DNA from: Mycolicibacterium porcinum
GTDB lineage: Bacteria > Actinomycetota > Actinomycetes > Mycobacteriales > Mycobacteriaceae
DNA length: 64,000 bases
NCBI GenBank assembly: GCA_002086835.1
Contig: MVIG01000001.1
Coordinates: 708,059-772,058, forward strand
Direction of reading: 5' to 3'
The position numbers and the translations under genes were made by a program. The notes beneath the pieces were generated by a model. The model worked only from the letters and a program-made list of their open reading frames with translations. It did not search any database and was not told where the DNA came from. Positions 19,338-26,941 of the stretch are shown one piece after another; the stretch's first letter is position 1; each line of letters opens with the position of its first letter.

Positions 19338-19825
19338 CGGTCGCCGGCCGAGGTCAAGTTGGCGATCTCGGATCCCCAGACCGACCGTGCTCCGAGATCG
19401 CCGATGCGGTAGATCTGAACGATCGAGGCTACCCCTATCAGCACGGCGACCACTCCCACAACGCCGTTGTAGAGCAGCCGACGGCTGGTGTCGCGCCGTT
19501 CGGCGAAATGCAGCCCTACCAAGGCCAGCGCGACGACGAGCAGCGCGAGTGCGAAGTAGATCATGGTGTCGCCGCGCTCGGCGTGCTCTTGCAGCACCGC
19601 ATCCTGGGCAGGCCGCAGGTCGTAGAGCCATTCCCCGGCGTAGGTGGTCAATGGGGTCAAAACCGTTGTCACGACGGCCAGGACGAGGGTGAGCCACAAC
19701 AGGTGCCCGCGGCGTGCGGCGGGCCACAGCGCGCAGAGCATCTCCAGCACCGCGGTCAGCGGCACCAGCACGACCAGCGCGTGGACGAGTAGGACGTGGG
19801 CCGGTAGGCCGTTGATGATTGTCAC
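19334..19825 (-). CDS. DUF2231 membrane protein
   Basis: A 163-residue integral membrane protein with four predicted helices (around residues 8-30, 41-62, 84-105 and 121-141) and short loops. DUF2231 proteins often sit near redox or haem-related genes, but their activity is not established. An RxAQDAVLQEHAERGD loop between helices 2 and 3 holds conserved-looking His and Glu residues that could bind a metal or haem. The stop codon shares three bases with the adnB stop (CTAG). The VIT-family gene lies 34 bp upstream on the same strand, so these two may be co-transcribed. Confidence 0.75.
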   Translation of the reverse strand: MTIINGLPAHVLLVHALVVLVPLTAVLEMLCALWPAARRGHLLWLTLVLAVVTTVLTPLTTYAGEWLYDLRPAQDAVLQEHAERGDTMIYFALALLVVALALVGLHFAERRDTSRRLLYNGVVGVVAVLIGVASIVQIYRIGDLGARSVWGSEIANLTSAGDR

Positions 19826-19859
19826 GGGGCTCCTTGGCTGGTCGGACGACGCTGAGAGG

Positions 19860-20573
19860 TCAGGCGATGGTGGTGCCCACCAGGAGCCCGATGAGATAGG
19901 TGATCACCAGGGCCAGACCGCCGCCGATCACGTTGCGCAGCACCGCCCGTCCCTTCGGCGCCCCGCCCAGGCCGGCCGATACCGCCCCGGTGAGCATCAG
20001 CGCCAGCAGCACGGCCACCACGGTCACCGGGATCCGCCACGTCGTGGGCGGCACCAGGATCGCGATCAACGGCAACAACGCACCGATCGTGAACGACAGC
20101 GCCGACGACGCGGCAGCCTGCCACGGATTCGTCAGATCCTTGGGGTCGATACCCAATTCGACCTCCGCGTGCGCGGCGAAGGCATCGTGGTCGGTGAGCT
20201 CCTCCGCCACGGTGCGCGCAGTCGTGCTCGACAGGCCCTTGGCCTCGTACAGCGCGGTCAACTCGTCCAACTCGGCAGCCGGGTCGTCCCGCAGTTCGCG
20301 CCGCTCCTTGGACAGCAGTGCGCGTTCGGTGTCACGTTGCGTGCTCACCGAGACGTACTCGCCCAACGCCATCGAGACCGCGCCCGCGGCCAGGCCGGCG
20401 ATTCCCGCGGTCAGGATCGGCGCCGTCTCCACTGTCGCGGCCGCCACGCCCACGACGATGCCGGCTGTCGACACGATGCCGTCGTTGGCGCCCAAAACCC
20501 CGGCGCGCAGCCAGTTCAGCCTCGATGACAGTGAACCCACGTGCGGCTCGGACGGATGGTTGGGGATCGTCAC
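19860..20573 (-). CDS. VIT1/CCC1 family metal transporter
   Basis: A 237-residue membrane protein with the family signature GANDGIVSTAGIVVGVA in the first helix and AGAVSMALGEYVSVSTQRD in the second. A cytosolic helical part (about residues 75-145) is rich in Asp and Glu and ends in NPWQAAASSALSF, followed by three more helices. VIT1/CCC1 proteins move Fe2+ or Mn2+ out of the cytosol, so metal detoxification or storage is the likely task. The GTG start at 20573 gives the family N-terminus. It may form a small envelope operon with the DUF2231 gene. Confidence 0.85.
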   Translation of the reverse strand: MTIPNHPSEPHVGSLSSRLNWLRAGVLGANDGIVSTAGIVVGVAAATVETAPILTAGIAGLAAGAVSMALGEYVSVSTQRDTERALLSKERRELRDDPAAELDELTALYEAKGLSSTTARTVAEELTDHDAFAAHAEVELGIDPKDLTNPWQAAASSALSFTIGALLPLIAILVPPTTWRIPVTVVAVLLALMLTGAVSAGLGGAPKGRAVLRNVIGGGLALVITYLIGLLVGTTIA

Positions 20574-20717
20574 GGGTCAGACGATATCGGTGAAAACCGC
20601 GCGCCACCAGCAACGATAGCCTTGCCAAACTTCGTCCGGCGCGGCTCGGGGTGCTGAGCGGCAATGAATCAGGCTGCTGCCCAGGTGTTCTGGTCAGCGG
20701 GCACGCGGGCCGCGCGA

Positions 20718-21107
20718 TCAGGAGTTGCGGTATACGCGCAGGGCCGACGTGATCATCGGGATCTGCAGCGGCAACCGGGCGATGGCCACGATCCGCATCG
20801 GCCATGGTTTGTCCCACCACAGCCGGACCATGTTCAGGTTCCCGGGAAACACGGCGATGAACAGCGCCACGGCGGCCAGCGCACCGAGTCGCCGGGTGCG
20901 GGGCACCGCCAGCAGCGCACCGGTCGCCAGCTCACCCACCCCGGAGGCGTAGGTGTAGAACCGGGCGCTGCCGGGCAGCTCGGCCGGGACGATCGAGTCG
21001 AAGGGCTTGGGGGCGACGAAGTGCAGCGTGCCCATGCCAAGGAGCAGGGCCGCCATGCGTTGGGCGGCGGGTGCGGCGGAGATCCGCTGAGCCTCGGGTG
21101 CGGTCAT
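20718..21107 (-). CDS. DoxX-like small membrane protein
   Basis: A 129-residue protein with about four transmembrane segments and the DoxX-like arrangement (MGTLHFVAPKPFD, ASGVGELATGALL, FPGNLNMVRLWW). DoxX-family members occur in quinone and oxidative-stress-related membrane complexes, but this one has no assigned partner. The ATG at 21107 is 75 bp from the divergent potassium-channel gene. It is separated from the VIT-family gene by 144 bp, so it probably has its own promoter. Confidence 0.75.
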   Translation of the reverse strand: MTAPEAQRISAAPAAQRMAALLLGMGTLHFVAPKPFDSIVPAELPGSARFYTYASGVGELATGALLAVPRTRRLGALAAVALFIAVFPGNLNMVRLWWDKPWPMRIVAIARLPLQIPMITSALRVYRNS

Positions 21108-21182
21108 GGTTACATTGTGGCGTGCGTCTGATCAGAACGATCCCGGCGCGTCCCGGGGCACTTTGCTCGTTGATGGGGTCGC

Positions 21183-22277
21183 GTGGCTAAAGGCAGGCTG
21201 CGGCGCCGCCTCGCCGCGATCGACTCGAACCTGACTTCGCGCCCGGATGCCGCGCTCGTCGATGTGTTGCGCATCCCCGAGCCGTTCGTCAGTCCGGCCC
21301 GCAAGATCTTCATGCGGGTGCTGTACGCGTTGGGGGCGCTGTTCGCCGCGGTGCTCATCGTGTACGCGGATCGTTACGGGTATCGGGACAACGACAGCGC
21401 CCCGGATCCGAACAATCCGTTGACGTTCCTGGACTGCCTGTACTACGCCACGGTGTCGCTGTCGACGACCGGCTACGGCGACATCACGCCGTACACGGAT
21501 TCGGCTCGCCTGGTGAACGTCATCGTCATCACCCCGCTGCGGGTGGCCTTCCTGATCGTTCTCATCGGTACCACCGTGGAAACCCTGACCACCCAATCCC
21601 GGCAGGCGCTGAAGATTCAGCGATGGAGGAACAAAGTGCGCAACCACACCGTCGTCGTCGGATACGGCACCAAGGGGCGGACGGCGGTCGCCGCGATGGT
21701 CGGCGACGAGGTCTCCCCGGCTGACATCGTCGTCGTCGACGAGAACGCGGCCGCGCTGGAACGGGCCAAGGGCGCCGGCCTCGTGACGGTGCACGGTGAT
21801 GCCACCAATTCGGGTGTTCTGCGGCTGGCGGGTGCCCAGCACGCCAAGTCGATCATCGTCGCGGCAGACAACGACGCCAGCGCGGTGCTGGTCACGTTGA
21901 CCGCCCGTGAGCTGGCACCCAAGGCGAAGATTATCGCCGCGGTCCGGGAGTCGGACAATCTGCATCTGCTCAAGCAGTCCGGCGCGGACTCCACGGTGGT
22001 GTCCTCCGAGACCGCCGGGCGGCTGCTCGGTATCGCGACGCAGACGCCCAGCGTGGTGGAGATGATGGAGGATCTGCTGACGCCCGACGCCGGATTCGCG
22101 ATCGCGGAACGGGAGGTGAGTCCCAAGGAAGAGGGCGGTTCACCCCGGCATCTGCACGACATCGTGCTGGGCGTAGTGCGGGAGGGCCGTCTGGTGCGGG
22201 TGGACGCGCCCGAGGTGGATGCGCTGGAGGCCGGAGACCGGCTGCTCTACATCCGCAGCGCGGACGCCGAGCGATGA
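21183..22277 (+). CDS. potassium channel protein with RCK/TrkA-N domain (Rv3200c-like)
   Basis: A 364-residue ion channel subunit. Two transmembrane helices (about residues 43-62 and 108-130) flank a pore loop with the selectivity filter TTGYGD at 95-100. A cytosolic RCK domain follows, with a Rossmann start VVVGYGTKGRTA and an acidic nucleotide-binding strand (IVVVDENAAALE), then a TrkA-C-like tail. It should conduct K+ and be gated by a ligand at the RCK domain. The GTG at 21183 opens the basic N-terminal helix. Its TGA overlaps the nudC ATG (ATGA), so channel and NADH pyrophosphatase are translationally coupled, an order shared with M. tuberculosis. Confidence 0.9.
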   Translation: MAKGRLRRRLAAIDSNLTSRPDAALVDVLRIPEPFVSPARKIFMRVLYALGALFAAVLIVYADRYGYRDNDSAPDPNNPLTFLDCLYYATVSLSTTGYGDITPYTDSARLVNVIVITPLRVAFLIVLIGTTVETLTTQSRQALKIQRWRNKVRNHTVVVGYGTKGRTAVAAMVGDEVSPADIVVVDENAAALERAKGAGLVTVHGDATNSGVLRLAGAQHAKSIIVAADNDASAVLVTLTARELAPKAKIIAAVRESDNLHLLKQSGADSTVVSSETAGRLLGIATQTPSVVEMMEDLLTPDAGFAIAEREVSPKEEGGSPRHLHDIVLGVVREGRLVRVDAPEVDALEAGDRLLYIRSADAER

Positions 22278-23221
22278 CGGAACGCCTCTCCTTCGGACTG
22301 CGCAACGTGCCCCTGCTCTCGCGGGTCGGCGCCGATCGGGCCGATGCGCTGCGCACCGATATCGATGCCGCGACCGAGGGCTGGCGGGACGCGCTGCTGC
22401 TGCGGGTCGACCGGCGCAACCAGGTACTGATCTCCGGTGGCCAGGTGGTGCTCGGCAAGGCCTCGAGCCTGGGTGGCGACAAACCGCCGGAGCACGCGGT
22501 GTTCCTGGGCAGGCTCGGTGACGGCCGCCATGTCTGGGGCGTCCGCAGTGCGCTGGAGGGGCCCGACGATCCCGACACTCCCGCCGAGGTGCTCGATCTG
22601 CGCCGGGCCGGTGAGGTGTTCGACGACGTCAGCGCGCAGCTGGTAGCGACCGCGACGGCGTTGCTGAACTGGCATGACCGGGCCCGGTTCAGCGCTGTGG
22701 ACGGTGCGGCGACGCGGTCGGCGAAAGGTGGCTGGTCGCGAGTCGATCCGGTCAGCGGCCACGAGGAGTTTCCGCGGATCGATCCGGCGGTGATCTGTCT
22801 CGTGCATGACGGCCACGATCGTGCGGTGCTGGCCCGGCAGACGGCGTGGCCCGAGCGGTTGTTTTCGATCCTGGCGGGGTTCGTCGAGGCCGGCGAATCG
22901 TTCGAGACCTGCGTGGTGCGGGAGATCTCCGAGGAAGTCGGCCTGACGGTCACCGATGTGCAATATCTGGGCAGCCAGCCGTGGCCGTTCCCGCGGTCGC
23001 TGATGGTGGGCTTCCATGCCATCGGCGATCCGGAACAGCCGTTTTCGTTCAACGACGGCGAGATCGCCGAGGCCGACTGGTTCACCCGCACCGAGATCCG
23101 CGAGGCGCTGGATCAGGGTGACTGGAGTGCGGCCGACAGCAATCCACGTTCGAGGCTGCTGCTGCCCGGGTCCATCTCGATTGCCCGCGAGATCATCGAG
23201 TCCTGGGCCGCTCTGGACTGA
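22274..23221 (+). CDS. nudC: NADH pyrophosphatase NudC
   Basis: A 315-residue Nudix hydrolase that splits NAD(H) into NMN(H) and AMP, and in some bacteria removes NAD caps from RNA. The Nudix box lies at residues 202-224 (REISEEVG core) and the NADH-specific signature SQPWPFP is at 234-240. The region before the Nudix domain, where E. coli NudC has a four-cysteine zinc ribbon, has no CxxC pair here (about residues 139-170), as I recall for other mycobacterial NudC proteins. The start ATG overlaps the stop of the channel gene. It corresponds to Rv3199c. Confidence 0.92.
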   Translation: MTERLSFGLRNVPLLSRVGADRADALRTDIDAATEGWRDALLLRVDRRNQVLISGGQVVLGKASSLGGDKPPEHAVFLGRLGDGRHVWGVRSALEGPDDPDTPAEVLDLRRAGEVFDDVSAQLVATATALLNWHDRARFSAVDGAATRSAKGGWSRVDPVSGHEEFPRIDPAVICLVHDGHDRAVLARQTAWPERLFSILAGFVEAGESFETCVVREISEEVGLTVTDVQYLGSQPWPFPRSLMVGFHAIGDPEQPFSFNDGEIAEADWFTRTEIREALDQGDWSAADSNPRSRLLLPGSISIAREIIESWAALD

Positions 23222-23243
23222 AGGCCGGACCCGCGGGGGACCG

Positions 23244-23492
23244 TCAGCTGAGCTTGGCCTTGACCTGCTTGATCGTGGGGTTGGTCAGCGTCGACCCGTC
23301 GGCGAACTTCACGGTCGGTACCACGTGGTTGCCGCCGTTGACCGAGCCGACGAACTCGGCGGCTGCCGGATCCTGCTCGATGTCGACCTCGGTCCACGCG
23401 ATCCCCTCTGACTTCAGCGCCATCTTGAGCCGCGAGCAGTAGCCGCACCACGTCGTGGTGTACATGGTCAGAGCAGTGGGTGTAGCAGTCAT
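23244..23492 (-). CDS. mrx1: mycoredoxin (glutaredoxin-like)
   Basis: An 82-residue glutaredoxin-fold protein with the active site CGYC at residues 16-19 and the cis-proline motif HVVPTVKF. Mycoredoxin-1 reduces mixed disulfides with mycothiol, the main thiol of actinobacteria, using electrons from mycothione reductase. I use the ATG at 23492 because the thioredoxin-fold beta strand (LTMYTTTWC) starts eight residues later; a frame open further upstream adds a non-conserved Cys/Arg-rich stretch. It is tail to tail with nudC (22 bp). It matches Rv3198A in sequence type and position. Confidence 0.92.
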   Translation of the reverse strand: MTATPTALTMYTTTWCGYCSRLKMALKSEGIAWTEVDIEQDPAAAEFVGSVNGGNHVVPTVKFADGSTLTNPTIKQVKAKLS

Positions 23493-23592
23493 AGTGCACA
23501 TAACGTAGCCGAACCGTCGTCCCATGCCCGCGGTGACGCAGGTCTCCCACCGGCACCGGTAAGTTGCTAATCCGCAGGGGACGGAGCTGAAC

Positions 23593-24729
23593 ATGACCCG
23601 ATTGGTGCCGCCGGTGGCCGGCGACCCGCATGCGCTCGACGAGTTGCGGCTGCAGGTGCGGCAGTTCGTCGCCGAGCAGCAACAGGCCGGAACCATCGGC
23701 CGGTACGCCGACAGTTGGTTGACCGGTTGGGACGAGAACTTCACGCGGGCGCTGGCGGGCCGCGGGTGGCTGGGCATGACGGTGCCGGTCGAATACGGCG
23801 GGCACGGGCGCAGTCACCAGGAGCGGTTCGTGGTCACCGAGGAGCTGCTGGCGGCCGGGGCGCCGGTGGGCGCGCACTGGATCGCCGACCGTCAGATCGT
23901 GCCGTCGTTGCTCAAGTACGGCACCGAGGAGCAGCGGCGAAAGTTCTTGCCCGCCATAGCCAAAGGCGAGTGTTACTTCGGCATCGGGATGAGCGAACCA
24001 GATTCCGGGTCGGATCTGGCCAGCGTGCGCACCAAGGCCGTGCAGGTGGACGGTGGCTGGGCGATCACCGGTGCCAAGGTCTGGACGTCAGGGGCGCATC
24101 TGGCCCATGCGTTCATCTGCCTGGCCCGCAGCGCACCAGTGGATCCCGCGCACCGGCACGACGGGCTGAGCCAGTTCATCGTCGATCTGCGCGCACCGGG
24201 CGTCGACATCCGGCCCATCATCTCGATGAACGGCAAGCATCATTTCAACGAGGTGATCCTCGATGAGGTGTTCGTGCCCGACGCCATGGTGTTCGGCACC
24301 ATCGGCAACGGGTGGCAGCAGGTCACCTCGGAGCTGAGCTTCGAACGCAGTGGACCCGAGCGCTTCCTGTCGACGTTCCCGTTGCTGGCCGACATGGCCA
24401 CGCACATGCGGGACGGATTGCTGCCCCGCCATACCGACCTCGGGCGTTACCTGGGCCGGATCACCGGTCTGCACCAGATGTCGATGGCGGTCGCCGGCGC
24501 GCTGGAGCGGCATGAACCGGCCGATACCGCGGCCGCTGTGGTCAAGGTGCTGGGCACCTCCACCGAAGGTGACATCGCCGATTTCGCCGATGTCCTCGGC
24601 GAGACCGATGACGAGGGGTATCGCGCCATGCTCGCCGATGCGGTGGTCCAGCGCCCGGGCTTCACGCTGCGTGGCGGGACCAACGAGGTCTTACGCGGGG
24701 TCATCGCTCGCGGATTGGGGTTGCGGTAG
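23593..24729 (+). CDS. acyl-CoA dehydrogenase (FadE type), first subunit
   Basis: A 378-residue flavoprotein of the acyl-CoA dehydrogenase family. Visible: N-terminal helical domain (LRLQVRQFVAEQQQ), the FAD-binding block GIGMSEPDSGSDLASVRT and WAITGAKVWTSGA, and the C-terminal helical part ending in GFTLRGGTNEVLRGVIARG. It should introduce a double bond into an acyl-CoA and pass electrons to ETF. Which residue is the catalytic base is not evident. It overlaps the second dehydrogenase gene by one base (TAGTG), the usual layout of heteromeric FadE pairs that act on sterol or branched side-chain acyl-CoAs; the substrate here is unknown. Confidence 0.85.
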   Translation: MTRLVPPVAGDPHALDELRLQVRQFVAEQQQAGTIGRYADSWLTGWDENFTRALAGRGWLGMTVPVEYGGHGRSHQERFVVTEELLAAGAPVGAHWIADRQIVPSLLKYGTEEQRRKFLPAIAKGECYFGIGMSEPDSGSDLASVRTKAVQVDGGWAITGAKVWTSGAHLAHAFICLARSAPVDPAHRHDGLSQFIVDLRAPGVDIRPIISMNGKHHFNEVILDEVFVPDAMVFGTIGNGWQQVTSELSFERSGPERFLSTFPLLADMATHMRDGLLPRHTDLGRYLGRITGLHQMSMAVAGALERHEPADTAAAVVKVLGTSTEGDIADFADVLGETDDEGYRAMLADAVVQRPGFTLRGGTNEVLRGVIARGLGLR

Positions 24730-25745
24730 TGGACGTTGCAGACGCCGAACTGGTGGAGATGATGTCGGCGGTGTTCGCCGCGCATCGCGAGCAGCACCCT
24801 CCCGGTGAGGGTATCGCCGAATTGTGGGGCCGCCTGGCCGAACTCGGCTTGGCCCGGCTCACCGGCTCCGAGGAGTCCGGCGGCAGCGGCGCAGGCTGGC
24901 CCGAGGCGGTCGAGCTGTTGCGTGCCGCCGCCTGGCACGGGGTGAGAATTCCACTGGCCGAACATGATCTGCTGGCCTGCTGGTTGTTGGAGACGGCAGG
25001 GCTGGCGGTCGATGACCAGCGCCGGACCGCCTGCCTGCTCGACGACGACGGTGTCGCCAGGGGCGTGCCGTGGGCGGCCGACTCCGAGCGGGTGGTACTG
25101 CTCTGGCGTGACGCCAACGGTCACCGCGTGGCGGATGTGGACACCGCGTCGCTGGCGGTCACCGCGGGGCACAACAACGCGGGGGAGCCGCGCGACGATG
25201 TCCGGGCAGATCTCGCGGCCCTGTCCGGAACTCCGGTATCCCACGATGTGGTGGCCCGGTTCGCGCACCGTGCCGCGCTGATCCGCGCTGTCCAGGTGTG
25301 TGCGGTGCTGGACCGGATTCTGGAGTCGTCGGTGGCGCACACGCGCGAACGCACCCAGTTCGGCCGGCCGCTGGCCAAGTTTCAGGCCGTGCAGAATCTG
25401 GTGGCGGACATCGCCGCCGAGTCGGCGCTGGCCCGGGCGGCCACCGACGGCGCCCTGGCCGAGGCGCTGCGATCGGACTGGTCGTCGCCGCAACTGGATT
25501 TCCTTGTCGCCGTGGCGCGTTCGTGTGTGGGACACGCAACCTCGGTGGTGGTACGCAACGCGCACCAGGTGCACGGCGCCATCGGCACCACACTCGAGCA
25601 CCGCTTGCACGAGTTCACGATGCCCGCGTTGTCCTGGCGTTCGGAGTACGGCTCGGTTGCGCACTGGGACGACGTGCTCACCGAGTACGCCACTCGGGTG
25701 GGCTCGGACGGGTTGTGGGCGTTGGTCACTGGCGCCGGCGAGTAG
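24729..25745 (+). CDS. acyl-CoA dehydrogenase-like protein, second subunit
   Basis: A 338-residue acyl-CoA dehydrogenase relative, shorter and more divergent than its neighbour. The C-terminal helical domain is clear (RTQFGRPLAKFQAVQNLVAD and VHGAIGTTLEHRLHEF), while the middle FAD-binding beta domain is weakly conserved. In actinobacterial heteromeric FadE pairs one subunit is catalytically reduced, and this one fits that description. The GTG start at 24729 shares its first base with the TAG of the upstream gene. The pair probably works as an alpha2beta2 enzyme. It is followed 112 bp later by the XRE-cupin regulator, which has its own operator-promoter. Confidence 0.8.
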   Translation: MDVADAELVEMMSAVFAAHREQHPPGEGIAELWGRLAELGLARLTGSEESGGSGAGWPEAVELLRAAAWHGVRIPLAEHDLLACWLLETAGLAVDDQRRTACLLDDDGVARGVPWAADSERVVLLWRDANGHRVADVDTASLAVTAGHNNAGEPRDDVRADLAALSGTPVSHDVVARFAHRAALIRAVQVCAVLDRILESSVAHTRERTQFGRPLAKFQAVQNLVADIAAESALARAATDGALAEALRSDWSSPQLDFLVAVARSCVGHATSVVVRNAHQVHGAIGTTLEHRLHEFTMPALSWRSEYGSVAHWDDVLTEYATRVGSDGLWALVTGAGE

Positions 25746-25791
25746 TTCGCGCACCCTGGAGATCGTGCGGCCGAACGGTATGTCGACCATA

Positions 25792-25806
25792 TGACACCCG
25801 CTGTCC
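25792..25806 (+). promoter_or_regulatory. operator 1 of the XRE-cupin regulon
   Basis: TGACAC-CCG-CTGTCC, flanked by ATA and TAT so that the dyad extends to 21 bp. It matches the consensus TGACAC-N3-GTGTCC with one mismatch and lies 51 nt before ATG 25858. TATGGG follows at once and may be a weak -10. It is likely autoregulatory. Confidence 0.65.
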
Positions 25807-25857
25807 TATGGGACCATTGGTCGAACTGGGTATTCTTCGCTGTGGGCAGGAGGTGTG

Positions 25858-26385
25858 ATGAGCGCTCTGTTGCGTGCTGTGCGTCAACAGCGGGGTATGA
25901 CGCTTGAGGAGCTCGCCGAGGCTACCGGGTTGACCAAGAGCTACCTGTCCAAGGTCGAACGTCAGCGTTCCACGCCGTCGATCGCGGTGGCGATGAAGCT
26001 GGCGCGTGCGCTCGAGGTCGATGTCGCACAATTGTTTTCCGAGGACCCGGCGGTCACCACGTTGTCGATCGACCGCGCGGGCGAGCGCGGCAACAGTCGC
26101 TATCAAGCCGTGGCGGCGGGGATGCTCGGTAAGTCGATGTCGCCGTTCATCGTCCGGCCCACGCTGAAGTTCGCCGAGCACCCGCATCCGGAACACGCCG
26201 GGCAGGAACTGGTGTTCGTGCACGCGGGCGTGGTCGAGCTGCGGTATCAGGACGATTTGATCGTCCTCGAGACCGGAGACTGCGCGTACTTCGACGCCTC
26301 GTTGCCGCACCAGCTGCGTCAGCGGGGGAGTACGCCCAGTGAGGTTCTGGTGATCACCCACACCGAGTACGGCCGTAATCGCTGA
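25858..26385 (+). CDS. XRE-family regulator with C-terminal cupin sensor domain
   Basis: A 175-residue two-domain regulator. The N-terminal helix-turn-helix is at about residues 5-60 (MTLEELAEATGLTKSYLSKV), and the C-terminal cupin barrel at about 95-170 (HPHPEHAGQELVFVHAG, LETGDCAYFDASLPHQL) should bind a small metabolite. AGGAGG at 25848-25853 favours ATG 25858 (4 nt spacing) over the GTG at 25855 (1 nt). Three near-identical palindromes precede this gene, the small secreted-protein gene and the aldolase gene at 51, 48 and 48 nt from the start codons. A repressor of its own gene and of the neighbouring catabolic genes is the simplest reading. Confidence 0.88.
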   Translation: MSALLRAVRQQRGMTLEELAEATGLTKSYLSKVERQRSTPSIAVAMKLARALEVDVAQLFSEDPAVTTLSIDRAGERGNSRYQAVAAGMLGKSMSPFIVRPTLKFAEHPHPEHAGQELVFVHAGVVELRYQDDLIVLETGDCAYFDASLPHQLRQRGSTPSEVLVITHTEYGRNR

Positions 26386-26404
26386 CTCGCGCTCTTGTGC
26401 CCCG

Positions 26405-26704
26405 TCAGCATGTGAGGTTCACGTGCACGGTGGGGATGGGTTCGAAATCCGGTAGGCCGTGGATGGTGACGGTTCTCGCTTGCGGGCGTACGACGACCGT
26501 GTGGACATTGGTCACCGTGCATTGACCGAGCGGACCGCTGCCGACCTTGTTGATGATCACCCGCTTGCCATCGGCCTGTAGCTGCGCGATGGTTTCGGCT
26601 GCCGACGGGCCGGTGGGGGCCGCCGCGGCGACGGCGGCCCCCGTGGCGAGCCAGGCGGCGACCGCGCCGATGAAAAACGCCGTGGACGTTGCGATGTGTT
26701 TCAT
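26405..26704 (-). CDS. small secreted mycobacterial protein
   Basis: A 99-residue protein with a Sec signal peptide (KHIATSTAFF, then an Ala/Val-rich core, cleavage likely near residue 28). The mature part is about 70 residues with two cysteines (C62 and the C-terminal C99), probably forming one disulfide, and contains ADGKRVIINKVGSGPLGQCT. Similar small exported proteins of unknown function are common in mycobacteria. It is divergent from the aldolase gene and has its own copy of the XRE-cupin operator, so it is probably induced together with the catabolic genes. AAGGAGTGAG before the ATG is a strong ribosome site. No function is assigned. Confidence 0.75.
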   Translation of the reverse strand: MKHIATSTAFFIGAVAAWLATGAAVAAAAPTGPSAAETIAQLQADGKRVIINKVGSGPLGQCTVTNVHTVVVRPQARTVTIHGLPDFEPIPTVHVNLTC

Positions 26705-26746
26705 GGCTACTCACTCCTTCTTCGACGGTTCGATCGAGGTGTCTCG

Positions 26747-26767
26747 ATCATAGGACACAATGTGTCA
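26747..26767 (-). promoter_or_regulatory. operator 2 and -10 box for the small secreted protein
   Basis: On the minus strand TGACAC-ATT-GTGTCC (26767-26753) is directly followed by TATGAT (26752-26747), a good -10. The palindrome thus sits in the -35/-10 spacer, 48 nt before the start codon. Both half-sites are complete. Confidence 0.72.
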
Positions 26768-26869
26768 TGAAGGAAACAGGTGCTGGCTGCGCGTCGGAGT
26801 TAGGGGCCGGGCCGCCGCTCTCGAACCGGTGCCGGCGACGCCGTGGTTCTCGTGCATGTCGAAGAACTG

Positions 26870-26899
26870 TTGACTAGATGACACACAGTGTCCTACAGT
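26870..26899 (+). promoter_or_regulatory. promoter with operator 3 for the aldolase-DapA-like operon
   Basis: TTGACT (26870-26875), an 18-nt spacer and TACAGT (26894-26899) form a good sigma-A promoter. The palindrome TGACAC-ACA-GTGTCC (26879-26893) fills the spacer almost completely, so a bound repressor would block polymerase. It ends 48 nt before ATG 26942. Confidence 0.75.
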
Positions 26900-26941
26900 C
26901 GTACGTGTTGCCGATCCCTCGATTTAGAAAGGTGGGCCGAG

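Noticed and set aside
26888-26941. Upstream GTG start of the aldolase gene
   Set aside because: It would place the start inside the operator and before the -10 box, so it could not be on the mRNA.
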